Shown in pieces: positions 9,628 through 17,584 of a stretch of DNA of 64,000 nucleotides. The translations under genes were made by a program, and so were the position numbers. Within the stretch, counting starts at the first letter, position 1. Each line of letters starts with the position of its first letter. This DNA is from JAMHWF01 sp048500255. Its GTDB lineage: Bacteria > Pseudomonadota > Gammaproteobacteria > Burkholderiales > Burkholderiaceae_C. Under the pieces are notes generated by a model. The model was not told where the DNA came from. It saw nothing but the letters and a program-made list of their open reading frames with translations, and did not search any database. The stretch is from assembly GCA_048500255.1 (NCBI GenBank), contig JASNYH010000001.1:558001-622000 (forward strand). Direction: 5' to 3'.

Positions 9628-10829
9628 CCGCTGGCGCCGCCGCGGCCGGCGACCGCCTCGCGGCGACGCGCTGGTCGCTGCTGGCGGGCAACTTCGCGAT
9701 CGGCTGCGGCGTGATGGTCGTGCCCGGCTCGCTCGTCGACCTGACGCGCTCGCTGCAGGTCAGCGTGGCGCTCGGCGGCCAGCTGATCACGATCGCGGCG
9801 GCCACTCTGGCGATCGGCGCGCCGCTGCTGGCGGCCGTCGTCGGCAGCTGGGACCGCCGGCGCCTGCTGACGCTGGCCCTCGTCTGGTTCGCCGCCGGCC
9901 ATGCCGCGGCAGCGCTGGCGCCGAGCTACGGCGTGCTGACGCCGCTGCGCGCGCTCGGCGTGCTCGGCGCCGCCGTCTTCACGCCGCAGGCCGCCGCGGC
10001 GATCGGCCGCCTCGCGCCGCCCGAGGCGCGCGGACGCGCGATCACGTTCGTCTTCCTCGGCTGGTCGCTCGCGTCGGTGATCGGGCTGCCGCTGCACAGC
10101 TGGGTCGGCGAGGCGTTCGGCTGGCGCTGGGCCTTCGCGCTCGTCGCCGTGCTGTCGGCAGCGGCGGCGCTCGGCGTGTGGCGCACGCTGCCCGACGGCG
10201 TGCGCCCGCCGTCGCCCGACCTGCGCGGCTGGGGCGAGCTGTTCATGCATCCGGCACTGATGGCCGTCGTCGCCGTCACGGCGCTGTCGGGCGCAGGCCA
10301 GTTCACGTTGTTCTCGTACTTCGCGCCGTACTGCCGGCGCGTGCTCGGTGCCGACGCGGCGGCGACGAGCCTGCTGTTCGCCTGGTTCGGCATCTTCGGC
10401 CTCGTCGGCAACGTGATGCTGTCGCGCTGGATCGACCGCGCCGGCACGGCGCGCTCGGTGGCCTGGCTGCTCGTCCTGATGGGCGTGTCGCTGCTCGCCT
10501 GGCCGCTGGCGGCGACGCCGCTGGCGCTGGCCGTCGTGCTCGTACCCTGGGGGTTGGGCTGCTTCGCATCGAACTCGGCGCAGCAGGCGCGCCTGGGGCT
10601 GGCGGCGCCGCGGCTGGCGCCGGCGCTGCTCGCGCTCAACACGTCGGCGATCTACGTCGGCCAGGCCGTCGGCGCGGCCGGCGGCGGCATGATCGTCGCC
10701 GCCGGCGGCGACGGCGTCGACGCCTACCGGCCGCTGTCGTTCGTCGGCGTGGCGTGGATGGCGGTCGCGCTCGCGCTGAGCGTGTGGGCGGCGCGACGCA
10801 TGCGCCGGCAGCCGGACGGCGATGCCTGA
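9624..10829 (+). CDS. MFS transporter (drug/arabinose-efflux type)
   Basis: About 401 residues with 12 predicted membrane segments. It opens with WSLLAGNFAIGCGVMVVPG and contains the loop LAPPEARGRAITFVFLGWSLA, the motif region between helices 4 and 5. TTG at 9624 overlaps the TGA of the dehydrogenase (TTGA) and is the best start, since no ATG precedes the first helix. Such proteins usually export small hydrophilic or amphipathic compounds; the cargo is unknown. The end overlaps the next gene by 8 bases (ATGCCTGA), indicating translational coupling along the operon. Confidence 0.85.
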   Translation: MTAGAAAAGDRLAATRWSLLAGNFAIGCGVMVVPGSLVDLTRSLQVSVALGGQLITIAAATLAIGAPLLAAVVGSWDRRRLLTLALVWFAAGHAAAALAPSYGVLTPLRALGVLGAAVFTPQAAAAIGRLAPPEARGRAITFVFLGWSLASVIGLPLHSWVGEAFGWRWAFALVAVLSAAAALGVWRTLPDGVRPPSPDLRGWGELFMHPALMAVVAVTALSGAGQFTLFSYFAPYCRRVLGADAAATSLLFAWFGIFGLVGNVMLSRWIDRAGTARSVAWLLVLMGVSLLAWPLAATPLALAVVLVPWGLGCFASNSAQQARLGLAAPRLAPALLALNTSAIYVGQAVGAAGGGMIVAAGGDGVDAYRPLSFVGVAWMAVALALSVWAARRMRRQPDGDA

Positions 10830-11409
10830 GGCTGCGCCGCCGCCCCCGCCCGAGCTGCGCGCGCCACGCACGCTGCGCGAGCTGTTCGTCGTCTTCAACC
10901 GCATGAGCCTGCAGGGCTTCGGCGGCGTGCTGCCGGTCGCGCAGCACGCGCTCGTCGAGCGCGAGCACTGGATGACGCGCGAGCAGTTCGTCGAGATGCT
11001 GGCGCTGGCGCAGGTGCTGCCCGGGCCCAATATCGTCAACCTGGCGCTGATGTTCGGTGACCGCTGGCGCGGCTTGCGCGGTGCGCTCGTGGCGCTGGCC
11101 GGGCTGCTGACGGTGCCGGGCATCCTCGTGCTGGTACTGGCGGCGCTGTATGCCGAGTTCGCGCGCGTGCCCTGGGTCGCCGACGCCCTGCGTGGCATGG
11201 GCGCCGTCGCCGCCGGCCTCGTCATCGCGACGGCGCTCAAGCTGTGGCCGACGCTGCGCGCCAACCCGCTCGGCCGCCACGGCGCCGCGCTCGTCGCGGC
11301 GGCCGGCTTCGTCGCCGTCGGCCTGCTGCGCTGGCCGATGGTGTGGGTGGTCGGCGGGCTGGGCAGCGCCGTCGTCGCCGTCGCGTGGTGGCGGCTGGGG
11401 CGGCCATGA
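10822..11409 (+). CDS. Chromate transporter family, short-chain subunit 1
   Basis: A 195-residue single CHR-domain membrane protein. It shows the family motifs FGG (SLQGFGGVLPVAQ) and the proline-glycine motif AQVLPGPNIVN, then several hydrophobic helices. Short-chain ChrA proteins are half the size of the classic chromate effluxer and act as a pair of unlike subunits; the second follows immediately with a 4-base ATGA overlap. In this operon, after a hydroxyacid dehydrogenase and an MFS exporter, the role in chromate rather than another oxyanion is unproven. Confidence 0.88.
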   Translation: MPEAAPPPPPELRAPRTLRELFVVFNRMSLQGFGGVLPVAQHALVEREHWMTREQFVEMLALAQVLPGPNIVNLALMFGDRWRGLRGALVALAGLLTVPGILVLVLAALYAEFARVPWVADALRGMGAVAAGLVIATALKLWPTLRANPLGRHGAALVAAAGFVAVGLLRWPMVWVVGGLGSAVVAVAWWRLGRP

Positions 11410-11933
11410 CGGCGGCCGACGGGCTGGCGCTGTTCGGCCACTTCCTGGTGCTGTCGCTGCTCGCCATCGGCGGCGCGATCGCGACGGCGCCCGACATGCA
11501 CCGCTACGTCGTCGGCGAGCGTGGCTGGCTCGACGACGCGCAGTTCACGGCCTCGGTCGCGCTGGCGCAAGCCGCGCCCGGGCCCAATATCCTGTTCGTC
11601 GCCGTGCTCGGCTGGAACATCGGCGGCCTGCCCGGCGCGGCGGCGACGATGCTCGGCATGCTGCTGCCGAGCACCACGCTGGCGATCGCTGCGTCGCGCT
11701 GGGGCATGGTGCATCGCGAGCGGCGCGGCGTGCGCGCCTTCCACGCCGGCATGGCGCCGCTGGCGCTCGGCCTGCTGCTGGCCACCGGCTGGGTGCTCGC
11801 CGAGCCGTCTCGCGGGCGGCCCGGCGCGCTGGCGCTCGTCGCCGCGACCGTCGTGCTGGCGTCGCGCACGCGGCTGAGCCCGATCTGGTTCATCGGTGCC
11901 GGCGCGGCGCTCGGCGCGCTCGGGCTGGCGTGA
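11406..11933 (+). CDS. Chromate transporter family, short-chain subunit 2
   Basis: A 175-residue partner CHR-domain protein. It contains the GG motif LLAIGGAIATAPDMHRYVV and the PGPN motif AQAAPGPNILFVAVLG, with five or six membrane segments. ATG at 11406 overlaps the stop of subunit 1 (ATGA). The two halves probably face opposite ways in the membrane and form a heterodimer, as known for short-chain CHR pairs (family knowledge). The gene ends in a hairpin region shared with the convergent rlmB gene. Confidence 0.88.
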   Translation: MTAADGLALFGHFLVLSLLAIGGAIATAPDMHRYVVGERGWLDDAQFTASVALAQAAPGPNILFVAVLGWNIGGLPGAAATMLGMLLPSTTLAIAASRWGMVHRERRGVRAFHAGMAPLALGLLLATGWVLAEPSRGRPGALALVAATVVLASRTRLSPIWFIGAGAALGALGLA

Positions 11934-11938
11934 CGGCC

Positions 11939-11971
11939 GCATCGGCACGCGCACGCGACGCGCGCCGATGC
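11939..11971. terminator. Possible bidirectional terminator hairpin
   Basis: GCATCGGC at 11939-11946 is the perfect reverse complement of GCCGATGC at 11964-11971, with a 17-base loop, in the 82-base gap between convergent genes. There is no T-run, as is common at this G+C content. Confidence 0.4.
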
Positions 11972-12015
11972 CCTGTCGCCGAGCTGGCCCCGCGACGGCG
12001 ACGCGCCGCCGCCTC

Positions 12016-12753
12016 TCAGCGGCTGCGCTGACGCACCGCCTCGTACAGGCAGATGCCGGCCGCGACGGACACGTTCAGGCTCTCGACGGCACCGCGCATC
12101 GGCAGGCTCACGAGCTGGTCGCAGCTGCGCGCCGTGAGCTGTCGCAGGCCGCGCCCTTCGGCGCCGAGCACCAGCGCGAGCGGGCCGCGCAGGTCGGCGT
12201 CGTAGAGCGACTGCGGCGCCTGGTCCGAGGTGCCGACGACGACGATGTCGCGCTCCTTCATCTCGCCGAGCGTGCGCGCCAGGTTGGTCACCATGAAGTA
12301 CGGCACCGTCTCGGCGGCGCCGCTGGCGACCTTGGCGACGGTGGCATTGATGCCGACGGCGTGGTCGCGCGGCGCGACGACGGCGTGCGCGCCGGCGCCG
12401 TCGGCCACGCGCAGGCAGGCGCCGAGGTTGTGCGGATCGGTCACGCCGTCGAGCACGAGCACGAGCGGTGGCCCGTCGACGGCGTCGAGCGTGTCGTCGA
12501 GCGAGTGCGTGCGCTGCAGCGGCTCGACGCGCGCGACGACGCCCTGGTGGCGATGCGTGCCGGCGAGCCCGGCGAGGCGCGCGTCGTCGCTGTCGACGAT
12601 GCGCGCGCCGGCCTCGCGCGCGCGCTCGACGAACTGGCGCATGCGCGCGTCGCGGCGCGAGGCGTCGACGTGCACCTCGCGCACCGATGCCGGCGCCGTC
12701 TTGAGGCGCACCGTGACGGCATGGAATCCGAACAGCGTCTGCAGGGCTGCCAT
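12016..12753 (-). CDS. rlmB: 23S rRNA (guanosine-2'-O-)-methyltransferase RlmB
   Basis: A 245-residue SpoU-family knotted methyltransferase that modifies G2251 of 23S rRNA. It opens with MAALQTLFGFHAVTVRLKT, the substrate-binding L30e-like domain. The SAM-binding trefoil-knot motifs follow: DGVTDPHNLGACLRVADGAG, VLGAEGRGLRQLT, and LPMRGAVESLNVSVAAGICLYE at the C-terminus. The longer open frame to 13458 runs into the neighbour and is not coding; ATG at 12753 is the family start. It lies 32 bases downstream of the DUF1624 gene on the same strand. RNase R, a frequent neighbour elsewhere, is absent. Confidence 0.95.
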   Translation of the reverse strand: MAALQTLFGFHAVTVRLKTAPASVREVHVDASRRDARMRQFVERAREAGARIVDSDDARLAGLAGTHRHQGVVARVEPLQRTHSLDDTLDAVDGPPLVLVLDGVTDPHNLGACLRVADGAGAHAVVAPRDHAVGINATVAKVASGAAETVPYFMVTNLARTLGEMKERDIVVVGTSDQAPQSLYDADLRGPLALVLGAEGRGLRQLTARSCDQLVSLPMRGAVESLNVSVAAGICLYEAVRQRSR

Positions 12754-12785
12754 CGTTCGTGTCTCTCTTCGTACTCGTGTGCAGG

Positions 12786-13562
12786 TCAGGCGGCCAGCGC
12801 GCGGCGCAGTGCGAGCGCGGCCATCACCAGGCCGATCAGCACCGGCTGGTGCAGCATGTAGAAGGTCAGCGGCCAGCGCCCCAGCGCGGCGAGCCCGCGC
12901 CACGCGGGCGCGACGGGGCCGGCCAGCAGATCGCGCCGGCGGCGCAGCAGCCAGCGGCCGGCAGCGAGGCCCCACCACATCACGCCCAGCCACGGCAGCA
13001 GCGGCACGTAGTCCTCGGTGGCGGGCTTGCGCGTGACGAGGCCGATCCAGTTCGTCCAGCGGCTGTCGAACCACGCATGCGACACGAGCTGCGGCAGCAC
13101 GATCGCTGCCAGCCCGAGCGGCCACAGCCAGGCGCCCCAGCGGCCCGTCAACCGCAGCACGACGAGCATCACGGCGATGCCGTGCAGCACGCCGAAAGAG
13201 ATCCAGCGCGTCGGGAACATCAGCGCCGAGCCGATCGACACCAGCACGGCGCAGCCGGCGATCTGCAGCCAGCGCCGCGCGAAGCGCGGCAGCGGCTGGC
13301 CCTGCTCGATCGCGACCACCTGGCCGATGCCGGCGCACAGCAGGAACAGCGACACGATGGCCGTGCGCTGGCCGGTCCACAGCGCATCGACGTAGAAGTT
13401 CTGGCGGATCAGGCCGAAGTAGTTCAGGTCGAACGCGAAGTGGAACGCCGCCATCCACAGCATGGCGATCGCACGCAGCGCGTCGAGGCGGTCGTAGCGC
13501 GGCGCATGCGGGCTCGCGGCTGTCGGCGTGGCGGTCGTGGGCACGGCGCGACGATAGCGCAT
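12786..13562 (-). CDS. DUF1624 / heparan-alpha-glucosaminide N-acetyltransferase-like membrane protein
   Basis: About 258 residues with seven or eight membrane segments. The N-terminal motif RYDRLDALRAIAMLWMAAFH, the early histidine in FHFAFDLNYFG, and the closing RWPLTFYMLHQPVLIGLVM match the DUF1624/HGSNAT-like acyltransferase group. ATG at 13562 is chosen; GTG at 13544 is an alternative. Related proteins are thought to transfer acyl groups across the membrane, but no substrate is known for the bacterial ones. It is divergent from the hybrid kinase gene (37-base gap). Confidence 0.85.
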   Translation of the reverse strand: MRYRRAVPTTATPTAASPHAPRYDRLDALRAIAMLWMAAFHFAFDLNYFGLIRQNFYVDALWTGQRTAIVSLFLLCAGIGQVVAIEQGQPLPRFARRWLQIAGCAVLVSIGSALMFPTRWISFGVLHGIAVMLVVLRLTGRWGAWLWPLGLAAIVLPQLVSHAWFDSRWTNWIGLVTRKPATEDYVPLLPWLGVMWWGLAAGRWLLRRRRDLLAGPVAPAWRGLAALGRWPLTFYMLHQPVLIGLVMAALALRRALAA

Positions 13563-13599
13563 GCGAGAGCGCGTTCGGCAGGGGCTATGCTTGCGCTCT

Positions 13600-15378
13600 A
13601 TGCCTCTAGCGCGGACCACAGAGCTCTCCGTACAACGCGAACTCCTGCGGCTGGCACTACACAATTCGAGACGCAGCGTGCCGCTGCTGGTGATCGCCGT
13701 CGCTTTCATCGCAGGCATCGGTTTTCACGTCGGGCGTCCGGCCCCTGCATGGCTCGTCGTCATCTGCGGCGCCGTCACGGCAGGCTGGCGCTTCCTCATC
13801 TCGCACCGCTTTCGCGACGGAAAGACGCTCGGCGAGCGGCAGATCCGCCTCGCCGAACGCGAGCTCGAAGGCAACGCCGCGCTGGCCGGCGTGATGTGGG
13901 GCACGGCCACCTTCGGCATTTATCCTTACCTCGGCAACAGCCTGGCAACGACTTACGTCGCGATGATCTTCGGGTCGATCACCGTCGCGGCCTTCTTCAT
14001 GACGCTGGTCGGCAAGTCGTTCGCCGTGCTTTCGCTGATGCAGCTCAGCGCATTGATCACCGTCAGCCTGGCGATCGCCGAGGTCCGTTCGATCCCGCTG
14101 GCCGTGCTGACCGTCATCTTCGGCGCGACGACGCTCGCAGCCGCGCGCGAGTTCAAGTCGACGGCGACGCGGGCCGTGCGCCACAGCTTCGAGGCCGACG
14201 CGGCGAACGCGTCGCTGCAGCAGGCCAAGGAGGCGGCCGAGGCCGCCAACCTCGCCAAGTCGCAGTTCCTCGCCACGATGAGCCACGAGATCCGCACGCC
14301 GATGAACGGCGTGCTGGGCGCACTCGAGTTGCTGCGCCGCTCGCGGCTCGACGACGACCAGCGGCTGCTCGCGCGCACCGCGGCCTCGTCGGGCGAGTCG
14401 CTGATGGCGATCCTCAACGACGTGCTCGACCACTCCAAGATCGAGGCCGGGGCGCTGCAGCTCGCGCAGGCGCCGATGGCGCTGCACCGCGTCGCATCGT
14501 CCGTCGTCGCGCTGTTCCGTGCCGTCGCCGAGGGCAAGAGACTGGCGCTCGAGCTCGAGATCGACGACGCCGTCCCCGAGCGCGTCGTCGGCGACACGCA
14601 GCGCCTCAAGCAGGTGCTGATGAACCTGGTCGGCAATGCCGTCAAGTTCACCGAGCGCGGCTCGGTGACGCTGCGCCTGACCGCGGCGCCGGCGGCGGCG
14701 GGCGTGGCGACGGTGCGCTTCGAAGTCGCCGACACCGGCATCGGCATCGACGCGCAGGCGCTGCCGACGCTGTTCGAGCCGTTCCGCCAGGTCGCCAGCG
14801 CCGGCACGCGCCGCCACGCCGGCACCGGCCTGGGGCTGGCGATCAGCCAGCGCATCGTCGAGGCGATGGGCGGGCACATCGACGTCGTCAGCCTTCCGGG
14901 CCGCGGCACGCGCTTTCGCTTCGAGCTGGCGCTGGCGATCGATACCTCGCCGCTGGCGGTGGCGCAGCCCGACTCGGCGCTCGGCGCGCTGGCCGAAGAG
15001 CCGCGCCCGCGCTCGAGCGTGCTGCTCGTCGAGGACAACGCCGTCAACCGGCTGATCGGCAGCGAGATGCTGCGCTCGCTCGGCTACGACGTGATCGAGG
15101 CCGAGGACGGCGCAGAGGCGATCGACCGCATCGAGCGCCAGCCGATCGACATCGTGCTGATGGACTGCCAGATGCCCGTGATGGACGGCTATGCCGCGAC
15201 GCGGCGCATCCGCGAGCGCGAAGCCCGCCTCGGCCTGCCGCGCACACCGATCGTCGCGCTGACGGCCGGCGCCTTCGACGAGAACGTGGCGCAGTCGCTG
15301 GCCGCCGGCATGGACGGCCACCTCGCCAAGCCCTACACGCGCAACCAGTTGCGCGACACGCTGACGACCTGGCTGTGA
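13600..15378 (+). CDS. Membrane hybrid sensor histidine kinase with receiver domain
   Basis: A 592-residue hybrid kinase. Residues about 25-185 form five or six hydrophobic helices with little periplasmic sequence, so the sensor is membrane-embedded. Next come the H-box FLATMSHEIRTPMNGV (phospho-accepting H229), an HATPase domain with N-box LMNLVGNAVKFTERG and GTGLGLAIS, and a C-terminal receiver with D522 in LMDCQMPVMDGY and a lysine in HLAKPYT. There is no Hpt domain. The many-helix sensor plus HisKA-HATPase-REC layout recalls RpfC, the DSF sensor, and the convergent neighbour is an RpfF-like DSF synthase, so a DSF receptor role is plausible but inferred. Start at 13600 avoids overlap with the divergent gene. 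Confidence 0.9.
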   Translation: MPLARTTELSVQRELLRLALHNSRRSVPLLVIAVAFIAGIGFHVGRPAPAWLVVICGAVTAGWRFLISHRFRDGKTLGERQIRLAERELEGNAALAGVMWGTATFGIYPYLGNSLATTYVAMIFGSITVAAFFMTLVGKSFAVLSLMQLSALITVSLAIAEVRSIPLAVLTVIFGATTLAAAREFKSTATRAVRHSFEADAANASLQQAKEAAEAANLAKSQFLATMSHEIRTPMNGVLGALELLRRSRLDDDQRLLARTAASSGESLMAILNDVLDHSKIEAGALQLAQAPMALHRVASSVVALFRAVAEGKRLALELEIDDAVPERVVGDTQRLKQVLMNLVGNAVKFTERGSVTLRLTAAPAAAGVATVRFEVADTGIGIDAQALPTLFEPFRQVASAGTRRHAGTGLGLAISQRIVEAMGGHIDVVSLPGRGTRFRFELALAIDTSPLAVAQPDSALGALAEEPRPRSSVLLVEDNAVNRLIGSEMLRSLGYDVIEAEDGAEAIDRIERQPIDIVLMDCQMPVMDGYAATRRIREREARLGLPRTPIVALTAGAFDENVAQSLAAGMDGHLAKPYTRNQLRDTLTTWL

Positions 15379-15395
15379 AGCAGCCGCCGGTCGCG

Positions 15396-15492
15396 GCCGA
15401 GCCCCGGGCCGCCGCGCCGGGCCGCCCCAAGCAAGGCCCGGAGACCCTCCCGGAGGGTCGCTCGCCGTACTCGGCGAGCGGGGTGACCCCGT
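15396..15492. repeat. Palindrome cluster between convergent genes
   Basis: Several hairpins are packed into 115 bases. GGGCCGCCCCAAGC at 15419-15432 matches the repeat at 3574-3587 on the other strand. ACCCTCC/GAGGGT pair at 15444-15458. CTCGCCG/CGGCGAG form a perfect 7-bp stem at 15461-15478, and GGGGTGACCCC sits at 15480-15490. The array probably ends transcription of the kinase and of the RpfF-like gene, and its edge is translated in the latter's C-terminus. Confidence 0.6.
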
Positions 15493-15493
15493 T

Positions 15494-16465
15494 TCACCCG
15501 GGGAAAGCCCACTCCGTGATGCCCGTTTTCTCTTCGCCCCAGCCGGTGTGGCCCGAGCGCTCCTCGCCCCACGCGGTGTCGAGCTCGATGCGCTTGATCT
15601 CCTCGACGGCACCCTCGTCGTCGCCGCCCGCCTTGCGGACCTGGGCGCGAGCGAGGCGCTCCATCAGGCGCAGATCGCGGTCGGTCAGCGACATCGCCGT
15701 CTCGGTCCAGAGGTCGACGATCGCCGACAGCGACTCATAGGTGATCGGCGACGCCATGCGCCGCGCCTGCAGCGTGGCCAGCGTGCCGCGCAAGCGCGGG
15801 TGGACCATGCGCACGACGTGCTCGACCGCCGCCTCGCCGTCGCCGTCGTCGACGACGATGTCGACGAGGCCGCGGCGATGCAATTGCTCCGCCGTGTAGA
15901 GCCTGCCGGACAGGATCATGTCGTTGGCGACGGCGAAGCCGGCCTTGCGGATCGTGAAGTTCCAGGCCCCCATGCCCGGGAACAGGTTGAACAGCACCTC
16001 CGGGAAGCCCGCCTGCGCGCTGCGCTCGAAGATGACCTTGTGGAACGGCATCACGGACTCGAGTCCGCCGCCGAGCGTGTCGCCCTGCACCAGCACCGTC
16101 GTGTGCACGCCGCGCTGCGCCGCCGTTTCCATCCACCACACCAGATCGACGCAGCGCCGGCCGTACATGCGCAGCGATTCGATGTCGCGGGCGCGGATCA
16201 GCAGGACGAACAGCGCCAGATCGCCGCCGAAGTTGAACACGCCGGGCACGTCGGACGTCATCACGTAGTGCCTGACGAGCCCGGGGTTCGCTGCGATGTC
16301 GGAGAACACCTGGTGCAGCTCGGCCATGGCGGCGAGGCTGTAGCACTGGATGGGCTTGACGCAAGTGCTCAGCCGCAGCATCTGCAGCTCTTCGTTCCAG
16401 GCCAGCCGCACGTAGCGGTAGCGCCGGTCGAAGGCGTCGGGAATGCGCATCGTCGCCGTGCTCAT
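15494..16465 (-). CDS. RpfF-like DSF synthase (crotonase superfamily)
   Basis: A 323-residue crotonase-fold enzyme resembling RpfF, which makes cis-2-unsaturated fatty-acid signals (DSF) from 3-hydroxyacyl-ACP. Diagnostic segments are GVFNFGGDLALFVLLIR, LVQGDTLGGGLES and GFPEVLFNLFPGMGAWNF. The two catalytic glutamates of RpfF (E141 and E161 in Xanthomonas, from memory) align with E136 and E156, with the same spacing of 20. A late LWTETAMSLTDRDLRLMERL segment also follows RpfF. The start ATG overlaps the stop of the diiron-oxidase gene by 4 bases. The last 25 or so residues show an imperfect duplication (WGEERSGHTG / WGEEKTGITE) and run into the palindrome cluster. Ordinary enoyl-CoA hydratase activity is a less likely alternative. 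Confidence 0.85.
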   Translation of the reverse strand: MSTATMRIPDAFDRRYRYVRLAWNEELQMLRLSTCVKPIQCYSLAAMAELHQVFSDIAANPGLVRHYVMTSDVPGVFNFGGDLALFVLLIRARDIESLRMYGRRCVDLVWWMETAAQRGVHTTVLVQGDTLGGGLESVMPFHKVIFERSAQAGFPEVLFNLFPGMGAWNFTIRKAGFAVANDMILSGRLYTAEQLHRRGLVDIVVDDGDGEAAVEHVVRMVHPRLRGTLATLQARRMASPITYESLSAIVDLWTETAMSLTDRDLRLMERLARAQVRKAGGDDEGAVEEIKRIELDTAWGEERSGHTGWGEEKTGITEWAFPG

Positions 16466-17109
16466 CCCTGTGCCAGGATCTGCGTGAAGTGGTGGAAGTT
16501 GACGGTCGCCGACTCGACGACGGCCTCGCGCGCCTCGGCGTCGTCGATCGTGTTGAGCACGACCCGCAGTTCGGCCATGTGCTGCGCGTCCATCGTGGCG
16601 TGCGAGCCGACGAACGAGACGCCGCGCTCGTCTTCGAGCAGCAGGCGCTGCTTGATCGCCGTCGAGAACGGACCGCCGTACACCGAGGCGATGACTTCGA
16701 GCGTGTACATCATGCCGAGCACCGAGCAGGGGTGGCACCGGTCCGCGGCCCAGTAGTTGTATCCGCTGAGCGACAGCGCGTGCACCGACGGCCGGTAGTC
16801 GGCGACGGCGCCCGGCGCGACGCCGACGGCCTCGAGATCGTTGAGCACCCACTGCTCGTGGCCCGACTCCTCGTGCATGTGCTCGTAGAGGTAGTAGCGC
16901 ACCTGGCGCAGCGGATCGGGGATGCGGCTCGCCGCGGCGGCGCACACCGGGTTGAAGTGCCACACGACGTGGTACAGCTCGAGCAGGAAGTCGCGATAGC
17001 GCTCGAGCGACATGCCGTCGGCCACGGCCTCGAGCAGCGCCGGGTGCGTCTCGAAGGCGCGCCGCGTCTCGTCGGTGCGGACCACGAGGTCGGCGAAGAA
17101 TGGCGTCAT
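16462..17109 (-). CDS. Haem-oxygenase-like diiron oxidase (TenA-like iron-containing redox enzyme)
   Basis: A 215-residue all-helical protein of the iron-containing redox enzyme / HDO superfamily. Members include UndA (fatty acid to 1-alkene) and several N-oxygenases. Candidate metal ligands in the expected order are E44 (FLLELYHVVWH), H84 (MHEESGHEQW), E138 (MYTLEVIAS), H170, D174 and H177 (SHATMDAQHMAEL). ATG at 17109 follows a good GGAGGGA ribosome site; the longer frame to 17292 is not used. It is the first gene of a two-gene operon, with a 4-base overlap to the RpfF-like gene. This suggests it acts on the same fatty-acyl chain, for example by oxidation, decarboxylation or desaturation (inference). 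The 190 bases upstream hold no recognised gene. Confidence 0.82.
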   Translation of the reverse strand: MTPFFADLVVRTDETRRAFETHPALLEAVADGMSLERYRDFLLELYHVVWHFNPVCAAAASRIPDPLRQVRYYLYEHMHEESGHEQWVLNDLEAVGVAPGAVADYRPSVHALSLSGYNYWAADRCHPCSVLGMMYTLEVIASVYGGPFSTAIKQRLLLEDERGVSFVGSHATMDAQHMAELRVVLNTIDDAEAREAVVESATVNFHHFTQILAQG

Positions 17110-17299
17110 CTGATCCCTCCGGTGGTGTGCTGTTGTCGTTGTCGTTTCGTCGCGTGCGCGCCGACGGCGGCACGCGCGAGCGGCTGCGATCGCCTGCAGG
17201 GATCGCGCCGGCCCGGCGAAGTCTAGTGAAACGCCGCGCGCGGGCACCCCGGGATGCCCCGATGTCCCCATCCGCCACAGAGGCAGCGGCAACCGGTCG

Positions 17300-17542
17300 T
17301 TACACGTCGAGCGTGTAGACCTGCGCTGCGCGGCGCTCGGCGCCGTTGTGGCCGCGCAGCGCCTCGCTCCACGCGCCGTCCTCGGCGCTGTGGCGCGGCT
17401 GCAGGCCGGACGTCATCACGGCCACCTCTTCCGACGACGCGTCGATGTCGGACACGTGGACACGCTTCGCATCGAACAGCCGCGCGACCATCGAGCCGCC
17501 CGACTCGATCAGGACGAGATACTTGACCGGCGTCTTGTGCAT
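17300..17542 (-). CDS. Small conserved hypothetical protein
   Basis: An 80-residue soluble protein starting MHKTPVKYLVLIESGGSMVA. It has a beta-strand-like N-terminus, then an aspartate/glutamate segment (DIDASSEEVAVMTSGLQP) and a helical C-terminal half ending AAERRAAQVYTLDV-like. I recall similar short proteins in other Burkholderiales but no function. It lies on the purL strand, downstream of purL, 42 bases after its stop, and could be cotranscribed. Confidence 0.7.
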   Translation of the reverse strand: MHKTPVKYLVLIESGGSMVARLFDAKRVHVSDIDASSEEVAVMTSGLQPRHSAEDGAWSEALRGHNGAERRAAQVYTLDV

Positions 17543-17584
17543 CGCGACGACTCCCGTGACGAGGCGTCGCCGCAGACTAGCACG

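Noticed and set aside
13562..13718. Longer N-terminus for the DUF1624 protein, up to 13718
   Set aside because: The extra residues are low-complexity, lie inside the divergent kinase gene, and precede the family start.
15494..16465. Ordinary beta-oxidation enoyl-CoA hydratase
   Set aside because: RpfF-specific segments and glutamate spacing are present, and no other fatty-acid degradation gene is adjacent.
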